Of a stretch of DNA of 6,366 nucleotides, positions 1-5,062 are shown one piece after another. This stretch comes from Sphingobacteriales bacterium (lineage in GTDB: Bacteria; Bacteroidota; Bacteroidia; Chitinophagales; Chitinophagaceae). The stretch covers positions 1 to 6,366 of the forward strand of contig CANHUD010000140.1 in the NCBI GenBank assembly GCA_947463665.1. The letters run 5' to 3'. Under the pieces are notes generated by a model. It ran no database searches. It was not told the DNA's origin and saw nothing but the letters and a program-made list of their open reading frames with translations. Within the stretch, counting starts at the first letter, position 1, and every line of letters begins with the position of its first letter. The position numbers and the translations under genes are program-made.

Positions 1-1201
1 GATGGAACGTGCCCTGTTGGAAGCGATCCGTTCCCGCCCGAACATCCGGATGATCAACCACTGTTTTGTAGTGGATCTTATTACCCAGCACCATCTTGGG
101 TATCTGGTTACCAAGTCTACCCCTGATATTACCTGTTTTGGTGTGTATGCGCTGGATCTTCATACCAATCGAATCGAAAAGATACTGGCAAAGGTAACCG
201 TACTGGCTACCGGTGGGAACGGACAGATTTACCGGACCACTACCAATCCTTCTATTGCTACAGGCGATGGTGTTGCCATGGTGTACCGCGCGAAAGGACG
301 GATCGAGAACATGGAATTCATCCAGTTTCATCCAACCGCCTTATATGAGCCCGGCGTAAAAGGACAATCCTTTCTGATAACCGAAGCAGTTAGGGGCGAT
401 GGTGGTATCCTTCGGAATAAAGCAGGTGAAGCCTTCATGCCCAGATACGATGAACGGAAAGATCTGGCTCCCAGAGATATCGTGGCCAGGGCCATTGACA
501 GTGAGATGAAAATCAATGGTACGGAGCATGTATGGCTGGACTGCACTCATATGGATTACGATCGTTTTGTGCATCATTTCCCGAACATCAATGAAAAATG
601 TCTCTCCATAGGAATAGATGTACGCAAAGATTATATTCCGGTAGCCCCTGCAGCTCATTACAGTTGCGGAGGTATTAAAACGGATGCAGATGCCTGTACA
701 TCCATTCATCAGTTATATGCCATTGGAGAATGTGCTTCAACTGGATTGCACGGAGCTAACCGGTTAGCGAGTAACTCCTTACTGGAAGCAATGGTATTTG
801 CACACAGAGCGTATCTGCATGCTGTATCCAAAGTTGATAGTATAACATTTAAAGATAGTATTCCTGACTGGAGCGAAGCGGGAACCACTGAGCCGAAAGA
901 AATGATTCTGATTACGCAGAGTCTGAAAGAATTACAGCAGGTGATGAGTGATTATGTTGGCATTGTGCGGACCAATGTGCGACTGGAGAGAGCAAGTCGC
1001 CGGCTGGATCTGTTGCATGAGGAAACCGAAGATCTGTATCGTAAAACGGTTGTTTCTCCGCAGTTGTGCCAGCTTCGGAATATGATCACCGTTTCCTATC
1101 TGGTTGTGAAAGGCGCATCTTTCCGTCAGGAGAGCAGGGGATTGCATTTTAACACGGATCATCCGCAGAAAAGCGAACGGATCCAGAATATTGTATTATG
1201 A
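1..1201 (+). CDS. nadB: L-aspartate oxidase NadB, 5'-truncated by the window edge
   Basis: This is the FAD-dependent L-aspartate oxidase, which turns L-aspartate into iminoaspartate, the first step of de novo NAD synthesis; NadA then makes quinolinate. The reading frame is open at the left edge (first whole codon at base 2), and the ATG there is an internal Met. About 399 residues are visible. Family members are usually about 520-540 residues, so the N-terminal FAD-binding GxGxxG region lies outside the window. Family signatures are in order: VLATGGNGQIY, the capping-domain FHPTALY and EAVRGDGG, LAPRDIVARAID (substrate Arg), PAAHYSCGG (active-site His), and the FAD-contacting IGECASTGLHGANRLASNSL. 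The C-terminal helical domain ends in the typical RNMITVSYLVVKGA and ESRGLHF. The HPT and AHYSCGG histidines and the APRD arginine match residues known to be needed in E. coli NadB. The Glu-Cys-Ala-Ser-Thr-Gly-Leu-His-Gly stretch separates it from succinate dehydrogenase SdhA. Its stop overlaps the next start by 4 bp, suggesting translational coupling. Confidence 0.96.
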   Translation, partial: MERALLEAIRSRPNIRMINHCFVVDLITQHHLGYLVTKSTPDITCFGVYALDLHTNRIEKILAKVTVLATGGNGQIYRTTTNPSIATGDGVAMVYRAKGRIENMEFIQFHPTALYEPGVKGQSFLITEAVRGDGGILRNKAGEAFMPRYDERKDLAPRDIVARAIDSEMKINGTEHVWLDCTHMDYDRFVHHFPNINEKCLSIGIDVRKDYIPVAPAAHYSCGGIKTDADACTSIHQLYAIGECASTGLHGANRLASNSLLEAMVFAHRAYLHAVSKVDSITFKDSIPDWSEAGTTEPKEMILITQSLKELQQVMSDYVGIVRTNVRLERASRRLDLLHEETEDLYRKTVVSPQLCQLRNMITVSYLVVKGASFRQESRGLHFNTDHPQKSERIQNIVL

Positions 1202-2058
1202 GACTGAAAGAGCGGCTGCTGTATGCGTTGTTATGGAGTTTGTCGTTACTCCCCTGGTTTGTGCTGTACAGGATTTCTGATTTGCTGACACTGATCGGTT
1301 TTTATGGGGTCAAGTACCGGAAAAAAGTAGTGCTCGACAATCTTGCCATTGCTTTTCCGGAGAAGACGCAGACCGAGCGAAACAGGATTGCCTGGAAGTT
1401 TTACCGGCTATTGATGGATACACTGGTAGAAAGCATCAAGCTTATTACCTTATCTAAAAAAGCTACACAGAAAAAATTCACTGGTGATGCCAGTGTGATC
1501 AATGAAGTGATGTCTAAAGGACGGAACCTTCAGGTGATGGCGATGCATAATTTCAACTGGGAGCTGGTGAATCATAACATCTCGATGCAGCTGACCTATC
1601 CCTTCATCGGGGTATATATGCCGATAGCCAATCCGTTTTTCGAAAACCTGATGCGAAAGATTCGCACACGCTATGGAACGAAACTGATCAGGGCCACTAA
1701 GTTCAGGGAAGAGTTTCCGGCATACAAAGATATTCATCATATTCTGGCACTGGTAGCAGATCAGAGTCCGGGAGATCCGAACAACGCCTTCTGGTATCCG
1801 TTTTTTGGCAAACTTACCCCGTTTGTAACGGGGCCGGAAAGAGGTGCGCGCATGAACGGAACAGCAGTGTTATTCGGACATTTTTATCCGGTACGGCGAG
1901 GGCATTACACTTTTGACTGGAAGATAGTAACGGAAAATGCCGCGGAGCTCCCCGAGGGGGAGCTCACACGGATGTATGTGGAGTTTGTCGAAGCGTCTAT
2001 TCGTAAATCGCCGGAAAATTACCTTTGGAGTCACCGCCGCTGGAAGCATGCTAAATGA
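1198..2058 (+). CDS. Lysophospholipid acyltransferase, LpxL/HtrB-type lipid A acyltransferase
   Basis: This 286-residue protein belongs to the bacterial lipid A acyltransferase family (LpxL/LpxM/HtrB, LABLP-type LPLAT fold). The family adds secondary acyl chains to lipid A at the cytoplasmic face of the inner membrane. The catalytic HX4D/E motif is His117-Asn-Phe-Asn-Trp-Glu122. Other family marks are the hydrophobic N-terminus (about residues 8-35), the YRKKVVLDNLAIAFPE segment, the MPIANPFFENLMRKIR block, the ADQSPGD loop, the FFGKLTPFVTGPERGARM region, and the C-terminal ENYLWSHRRWK. The length is normal for the family (about 290-310). The ATG lies in the overlap ATGA with the nadB stop, and there is no Shine-Dalgarno sequence, so translation is probably coupled. 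The functional link to nadB is unclear. Some Bacteroidota homologues may acylate other lipids, so the exact acceptor is inferred and I give no gene symbol. The gene ends directly against the opposing rhodanese-like gene. Confidence 0.92.
   Translation: MRLKERLLYALLWSLSLLPWFVLYRISDLLTLIGFYGVKYRKKVVLDNLAIAFPEKTQTERNRIAWKFYRLLMDTLVESIKLITLSKKATQKKFTGDASVINEVMSKGRNLQVMAMHNFNWELVNHNISMQLTYPFIGVYMPIANPFFENLMRKIRTRYGTKLIRATKFREEFPAYKDIHHILALVADQSPGDPNNAFWYPFFGKLTPFVTGPERGARMNGTAVLFGHFYPVRRGHYTFDWKIVTENAAELPEGELTRMYVEFVEASIRKSPENYLWSHRRWKHAK
1945..1965. repeat. GC-rich perfect inverted repeat inside the acyltransferase gene
   Basis: Two 9-base arms, GAGCTCCCC (1945-1953) and GGGGAGCTC (1957-1965), flank a 3-base loop. 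This would form a stable hairpin in RNA from either strand. It encodes Glu-Leu-Pro-Glu-Gly-Glu-Leu in the acyltransferase, so coding constraint may explain it. No T-run follows on either side, so it is not a standard terminator. It lies about 95 bases before the abutting convergent stops, a place where transcription from both sides must end. Confidence 0.6.
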
Positions 2059-2697
2059 TCAGTTCCTGATCTGGTGCCGAACCGCTTCCCAGCCACCGGC
2101 AACTGTTCGTACATTATGGATGCCTTCTTTCTTTAGTAACGATGCTGCCACTATTGCCCGAAAACCTGTTTGCGAAAGCAGGTAGACATTGTGCTGGTCT
2201 TCAATCATGCCCATATTGGCCGGATCGATTAGCCTATCAAGAGGAAGTGATTCCGCCTGCTCGAGATGATCGGCATCAAAGGCAGCTTCTTCTCGTACAT
2301 CCAGTACCAGCAGATGTTCATCGAACGGAATATCCATCATCAGCTCATCGGGTTCCACTTCAATGATCAGGTCTCGTGCCCAATTGTGGGCATTCCACGT
2401 GTCTATCCCACCGGAAAGATACCCGAGAATTTTGGGGCCAAACAAACCGGATAACCGCGTACAAATCTCTTCTTCCTTTCCCGTTGTGGCTATAACCACC
2501 ATATTATTTTGTTTGGGAAGGATCGCCTGTGCAATGGATTCCAGCTGTTCTGATAAGCCTGTAAAGATGGATCCGGGGATGAATCCCTGGATAAATGCCT
2601 CCGCCGGACGGGTATCAATGATCAGCAGATCTTCTGCCTGTTGGCGAAGTTGCAGGAAAGCGTCCATATCCAGTGCCGGAGGTGAAAATGTTTGCAT
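2059..2697 (-). CDS. Tandem rhodanese-like domain protein without catalytic cysteines
   Basis: This 212-residue protein has two rhodanese-like domains, about residues 10-105 and 115-212. Domain 1 shows LLIIDTRPAEAF, GFIPGSI and GYLSGGIDTW. Domain 2 shows LLVLDVREEAAF, the loop YLLSQTGFRA and VAGGWEAV. An active rhodanese carries Cys as the first residue of the six-residue active loop that binds the persulfide. Here the domain 2 loop is Ser175-Gln-Thr-Gly-Phe-Arg180 (codon TCG), and the domain 1 loop reads ATTGKEEE with no Cys. The only Cys is residue 79, after that loop. Classical sulfurtransfer is therefore unlikely. From memory, the domain 1 loop and GYLSGG segment resemble the C-terminal half of MBL-fold/rhodanese fusion proteins (persulfide-dioxygenase-like) common in Bacteroidota, but the metallo-beta-lactamase half is absent: ATG 2697 follows a terminator-like hairpin, not an MBL coding frame. 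It lies downstream of arsR on the same strand. A role as a binding or regulatory module is possible. No function is established. Confidence 0.88.
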   Translation of the reverse strand: MQTFSPPALDMDAFLQLRQQAEDLLIIDTRPAEAFIQGFIPGSIFTGLSEQLESIAQAILPKQNNMVVIATTGKEEEICTRLSGLFGPKILGYLSGGIDTWNAHNWARDLIIEVEPDELMMDIPFDEHLLVLDVREEAAFDADHLEQAESLPLDRLIDPANMGMIEDQHNVYLLSQTGFRAIVAASLLKKEGIHNVRTVAGGWEAVRHQIRN

Positions 2698-2701
2698 GCA
2701 G

Positions 2702-2709
2702 CAAAGGTA
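2702..2709 (-). promoter_or_regulatory. Bacteroidota -7 element before the rhodanese-like gene
   Basis: On the - strand this reads TACCTTTG, a full match to the Bacteroidota -7 consensus TAnnTTTG. Only four bases separate it from the ATG, so transcription would begin at or beside the start codon and give a leaderless or nearly leaderless mRNA. No clear -33 TTG is seen about 20 bases upstream; that region is taken up by the inverted repeat at 2717-2750. Confidence 0.5.
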
Positions 2710-2710
2710 A

Positions 2711-2750
2711 AACGTAAAAAGGGAATGTCAGCTAGGAGACATTCCCTTTT
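2711..2750 (-). terminator. Rho-independent terminator after arsR
   Basis: The arms at 2717-2729 and 2738-2750 are perfectly complementary over 13 bases (AAAAGGGAATGTC paired with GACATTCCCTTTT), with an 8-base loop. Read on the - strand, the second arm runs into a T-rich tail (CCCTTTTTACGTTTT), as expected of an intrinsic terminator for transcripts leaving arsR, whose stop lies 35 bases upstream. The A-run on the other side makes it partly usable in the + direction as well. It stands 20 bases before the rhodanese start, so it should uncouple that gene from arsR. Confidence 0.8.
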
Positions 2751-2785
2751 GAAAGTTCAGGACTTTACAATTAATGCTGAATAAC

Positions 2786-3091
2786 TTATGAAAGAAGTTG
2801 TTCAACCAGATGGTTGATCTGCTCCAGTCGGGAATTGTTCACACAATAGTAGATAAACTTTCCATCGCGTTCTGTACGCACAATACCTGCTCTCCTCAGG
2901 ATAGCCAGATGCTGTGAAGCAACGGATTGTTCCAGACGAAGCTGAACATAAATTTCAGTAACCGTCATCTTGTCTTTTTCATTCAGCATCTTTACGATTT
3001 GCTGCCTCAGTTTATGATTCAGGGCTCGCAGTACCAAAGATGCTTTCTTGACATTCAGGTAGTCGATCTTAACGACATGTTCGTTGGACAT
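2786..3091 (-). CDS. ArsR-family winged-helix transcriptional regulator
   Basis: This 101-residue protein is a small dimeric winged-helix repressor of the ArsR/SmtB type. The N-terminal helices span about residues 12-37 (KKASLVLRALNHKLRQQIVKML). TVTEIYVQL then leads into the recognition helix QSVASQHLAILRRAGIV (55-71). The beta-wing is RTERDGKFIYYCV (72-84), and the C-terminal dimer helix covers about 88-100. The metal-sensing ELCxC motif of arsenic or cadmium sensors is missing; the matching stretch is TEIYVQL. Only one cysteine (Cys83, in the wing) is present, so an intramolecular disulfide or persulfide switch like that of two-Cys BigR/SqrR sensors is not possible. The inducer is unknown. 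Like most ArsR proteins it probably represses its own promoter, where an AT-rich palindrome lies. It sits between tsaB and the rhodanese-like gene on the same strand and ends at a strong terminator. The family call is firm; the regulon is not. Confidence 0.93.
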   Translation of the reverse strand: MSNEHVVKIDYLNVKKASLVLRALNHKLRQQIVKMLNEKDKMTVTEIYVQLRLEQSVASQHLAILRRAGIVRTERDGKFIYYCVNNSRLEQINHLVEQLLS

Positions 3092-3120
3092 AGGCTGGGT
3101 CTTTATTGGATTCTTGATGT

Positions 3121-3128
3121 CAAAAATA
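3121..3128 (-). promoter_or_regulatory. Bacteroidota -7 element before arsR
   Basis: On the - strand this reads TATTTTTG, matching TAnnTTTG. Transcription would start about 25 bases before the arsR ATG at 3091. The surrounding 89-base gap between tsaB and arsR is very AT-rich, which lowers the weight of the match. No clear -33 element is seen. Confidence 0.45.
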
Positions 3129-3134
3129 ATTTTT

Positions 3135-3146
3135 TTTATTAATAAA
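3135..3146. promoter_or_regulatory. Candidate ArsR operator, AT palindrome
   Basis: TTTATTAATAAA is a perfect 12-base palindrome lying just upstream of the predicted arsR -7 element, within the expected promoter spacer. A dimeric ArsR repressor bound there would block RNA polymerase. ArsR-family operators are often AT-rich imperfect palindromes, but the site may be chance in such an AT-rich region. Confidence 0.35.
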
Positions 3147-3180
3147 TCCTTAAAATAAGACCTGCAGTACGTTTCAAATT

Positions 3181-3861
3181 TTAAATTTTTTCGGAACGAA
3201 TAGACGCTGTAGTATAAAAGGCCTTCCCGTAATTGGGTTCTGCATAAACGATGTCGTCGAACTGTCTGTGAATGAATCGTTTGAGTGCCATGTCGGCTTG
3301 TTCGGTCAGGTCAGCATTTTGCTCCGGCATACGTGTATTGGGGTGTTTTCGTATATGTTCGGGTAATTTTTCCCGTCCATTTCCGGTGAAAATGATACGA
3401 TTTTCTTCCAGTTCGGGAAAACTTTTGTCATCCAGGATCTCCGGATGTTCGGATTTTACCGGCTCGAGTGAGCACTTGTACAAAGCGGTGAAAACCTCCA
3501 TTCTTCTTGCATCGATCAGGGAGCAGATCAGATCTGCATCTTCTTTTTGAAAGGGCCAGGCAAGCCATTCCAGGGTGGAAAGGCAGATCAGGGGAACGTT
3601 ACCCGCATAGCAAAGACCTTTTGCTGCTGCCAGTCCAACGCGCAGTCCCGTGTAGGAACCGGGCCCGTTGATCACGGAAACGGCATCCAGTGTATGCGCA
3701 TGGATGTCTGCTTCCTTCAGAACGGACTGTATGGCGGGGTGAAGAAAGGTGGCATGGTCTTTCTGGATGGCATTCTCCCGTTTAGCAAGTATCTGTTGGT
3801 TGTGGGTGATCCCAACGTATGCTTTTTCCAGACCTGTGTGTATGTGTAACAATAATGACAT
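3181..3861 (-). CDS. tsaB: tRNA threonylcarbamoyladenosine biosynthesis protein TsaB (YeaZ)
   Basis: TsaB pairs with TsaD and TsaE to transfer threonylcarbamoyl from TC-AMP to A37 of ANN-decoding tRNAs (t6A), in the cytoplasm. TsaB is the non-catalytic scaffold partner of TsaD. The protein is 226 residues, the usual family length, with the ASKHA fold. The hallmark GPGSYTGLRVGLAAAKGL is at residues 66-83. ICLSTLEWLAW and the SLIDARRMEVFTALY strand follow, and the C-terminal AEPNYGKAFY is the usual family ending (EPxYxxxF). The N-terminal phosphate loop, normally near IDTS, reads IHTG (residues 7-10), which fits a subunit that does not bind nucleotide productively. The ATG at 3861 gives the expected N-terminus (MSLLLHIHT) and is preceded closely by a -7 promoter element. 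It is divergent from ridA, and an 89-base AT-rich gap separates it from arsR downstream. Confidence 0.94.
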   Translation of the reverse strand: MSLLLHIHTGLEKAYVGITHNQQILAKRENAIQKDHATFLHPAIQSVLKEADIHAHTLDAVSVINGPGSYTGLRVGLAAAKGLCYAGNVPLICLSTLEWLAWPFQKEDADLICSLIDARRMEVFTALYKCSLEPVKSEHPEILDDKSFPELEENRIIFTGNGREKLPEHIRKHPNTRMPEQNADLTEQADMALKRFIHRQFDDIVYAEPNYGKAFYTTASIRSEKI

Positions 3862-3868
3862 GGTCGTG

Positions 3869-3876
3869 CAAAAATA
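3869..3876 (-). promoter_or_regulatory. Bacteroidota -7 element before tsaB
   Basis: On the - strand this reads TATTTTTG, a match to TAnnTTTG, seven bases from the tsaB ATG. The predicted mRNA would have an almost absent leader. No clear -33 element is visible. It lies in the 90-base divergent gap shared with ridA. Confidence 0.45.
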
Positions 3877-3951
3877 GCCAGCTTGCCGGAACCCGGGGAA
3901 ATTCTTGGCAAAACAGCTAAAACATTGGAACTTTATTCTCTAAATCATTGT

Positions 3952-4332
3952 ATGTCAAAAACCATTATTCATACCGATGCGGCCCCGGCACCCATAGGTC
4001 CCTACAGTCAGGCTGTTAAAGCCAATGGATTTCTTTTTATTTCCGGTCAGGTAGCGTTCAATCCGGCAACCAATCAGATTGAAGCTACCACGGTGGCGGA
4101 AGAAGCCGAGCAGGTAATGAAAAATTTATCCGCTCTTCTTACAGAAGCAGGAATGGATTTTAGTCATGTAGTGAAAACCACTATTTTCCTGAGTGATATG
4201 GGACATTTTCAAACGGTGAATGAAGTCTATGGTAAATATTTCACCAGTGATTTTCCCGCGCGTGAAACCGTTGCTGTTAAAGGTCTGCCCAGAAATGTAA
4301 ATGTGGAAATCAGTATGATAGCTGCGGTCTGA
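3952..4332 (+). CDS. ridA: RidA family 2-iminobutanoate/2-iminopropanoate deaminase
   Basis: This 126-residue protein is a RidA (YjgF/YER057c/UK114) enamine/imine deaminase. The family hydrolyses reactive 2-aminoacrylate and related intermediates released by PLP enzymes, protecting other PLP enzymes; it acts as a cytoplasmic homotrimer. Family marks are APAPIGPYSQAV (Tyr18), FLFISGQVAFNP, MDFSHVVKTTIFLSDM, the FPARETVAV segment with Arg104 (the position of E. coli Arg105, needed for activity) and NVEIS with Glu119 (the position of E. coli Glu120). The key residues are therefore kept and activity is expected. I chose the ATG at 3952 because it gives the standard MSKTI start and family length. 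An in-frame ATG at 3883 would add 23 residues unlike the family and would overlap the divergent tsaB promoter region. No Shine-Dalgarno sequence is present. Confidence 0.96.
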   Translation: MSKTIIHTDAAPAPIGPYSQAVKANGFLFISGQVAFNPATNQIEATTVAEEAEQVMKNLSALLTEAGMDFSHVVKTTIFLSDMGHFQTVNEVYGKYFTSDFPARETVAVKGLPRNVNVEISMIAAV

Positions 4333-4348
4333 AACTGGCTGTTTCGGA
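4328..4348 (+). other. Short hairpin across the ridA stop codon
   Basis: TCTGAAAC (4328-4335) pairs with GTTTCGGA (4341-4348) around a 5-base loop, giving 8 pairs including one U-G. It overlaps the ridA TGA. No T-run follows, so a role as terminator is doubtful; it could protect the 3' end of the ridA mRNA. Confidence 0.3.
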
Positions 4349-4365
4349 AATTAGTTGGGTCGATA

Positions 4366-4396
4366 TTGCCTGTATTCAGCAAAAACCCTACATTCG
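4366..4396 (+). promoter_or_regulatory. Candidate Bacteroidota promoter for the 187-residue protein
   Basis: A TTG at 4366-4368 (-33 type) is followed after 20 bases by TACATTCG at 4389-4396, which differs from TAnnTTTG in one base. Element and spacing fit a Bacteroidota sigma-70-type promoter. The start codon at 4403 is six bases beyond it, so the mRNA would be nearly leaderless. This supports the ATG at 4403 over the upstream TTG at 4355. Confidence 0.45.
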
Positions 4397-4402
4397 TTCC
4401 GT

Positions 4403-4966
4403 ATGCTCCGCCCTGTCTTTGCTATATGTCTGCTGGTGACCCACCTTTTCAACATGGGGGGATACCGGCTGGTATTTGACCGGCTGGAACAGAAGGCTTC
4501 GGTGCAGCTGGCAGACCGGCTGGATCAGGACCTGTATACCGATGATCAGCTCATCGAACTGAAAGTTCCCCTCCCGATGCCTTACCAGACCAACTGGGAC
4601 TCATTTGAGCGGTATAACGGAGAAATTCAGATCGATGGAATCCATTACAACTATGTAAAGCGAAAGGTCTGGAATGATACGCTCATCCTTCTTTGCATCC
4701 CCAATACGGAGAAGATGAAGCTAAACAGTGCCAAAGAACAATTCTTTTCGCTGGTGAATGATCTGGATCCGCAAAATGAGGGAACCCCTGTGTCTCCCGT
4801 CCGGATGCTTAAATCGATCACCCCTGACTATACGTTTGAAGAAAACCTGCTCTCTTTCTGTCCACCACTTCAGGATACTATCGTTCTCCGGAACAATGTT
4901 GAAGTATGCTACATTGGTCAGCCGGTCCCCACCGATGTACCGCCTCCGGAGCAGAGAATGATCTGA
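4403..4966 (+). CDS. Unassigned small membrane-anchored or exported protein
   Basis: I do not recognise a named family. From the ATG at 4403 the protein has 187 residues. Residues 4-20 are hydrophobic (PVFAICLLVTHLFNMGG) and would be a membrane anchor or uncleaved signal, placing the rest in the periplasm; no lipobox is seen (Cys9 lies inside the helix). Next comes a charged, probably helical stretch (RLEQKASVQLADRLDQD, about 27-43). A compact block follows (about 51-101) with LKVPLPMPY, GEIQIDGIHYNYVKRKV and NDTLILLCIPN, predicted mainly beta, and then a helix containing AKEQFFSLVNDLD. The C-terminus is proline-rich (QPVPTDVPPPEQ). From memory, similar proteins occur as hypothetical proteins in Chitinophagaceae, sometimes near TonB-dependent receptors, but I cannot verify this. 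An in-frame TTG at 4355 would add 16 residues and place the hydrophobic helix internally, which is less likely. The gene has its own candidate promoter and lies 70 bases after ridA. Confidence 0.72.
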   Translation: MLRPVFAICLLVTHLFNMGGYRLVFDRLEQKASVQLADRLDQDLYTDDQLIELKVPLPMPYQTNWDSFERYNGEIQIDGIHYNYVKRKVWNDTLILLCIPNTEKMKLNSAKEQFFSLVNDLDPQNEGTPVSPVRMLKSITPDYTFEENLLSFCPPLQDTIVLRNNVEVCYIGQPVPTDVPPPEQRMI

Positions 4967-5030
4967 ACAAAGTTCCGCCTGCATAAGCGGGAAAAGCCAG
5001 ATACTTTCCCTGCTGCTAAGCGGCTTATAT

Positions 5031-5038
5031 CATCTTTG
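5031..5038 (+). promoter_or_regulatory. Weak -7-like element before the haloperoxidase-like gene
   Basis: CATCTTTG differs from TAnnTTTG in one base and lies 24 bases before the ATG at 5063. No matching -33 TTG is seen. The 96-base gap from 4967 also holds a short inverted repeat, GGGAAA (4989-4994) with TTTCCC (5005-5010), without a T-run. Confidence 0.3.
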
Positions 5039-5062
5039 ATCATTATCTGAACAATTGTTTAC

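Noticed and set aside
2142..2710. Overlapping + strand open frames opposite the rhodanese-like gene
   Set aside because: They are short, low-complexity shadows of the - strand gene, which has two clear rhodanese domains.
3883..3911. TTGCC/GGCAA inverted repeat in the tsaB-ridA divergent gap as an operator
   Set aside because: The arms are only five bases and 19 bases apart; this is expected by chance.
3883..3951. N-terminal extension of RidA by 23 residues from an upstream in-frame ATG
   Set aside because: The extra residues do not resemble the family, the ATG at 3952 gives the canonical MSKTI start, and the extension would run through the tsaB promoter region.
3952..4332. Loss of the catalytic arginine in RidA
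   Set aside because: A first alignment to the VARLP segment suggested a Gly, but the needed arginine is the one in FPAR, which is present as Arg104, and Glu119 is also kept.
4355..4402. TTG start adding 16 residues to the 187-residue protein
   Set aside because: The hydrophobic N-terminal helix sits naturally at the ATG at 4403, and a promoter-like element (4389-4396) lies between the two starts.
4975..5013. Terminator between the 187-residue gene and the haloperoxidase-like gene
   Set aside because: Only short competing stems (CCGC/GCGG, GGGAAA/TTTCCC) are seen and no T-run follows.
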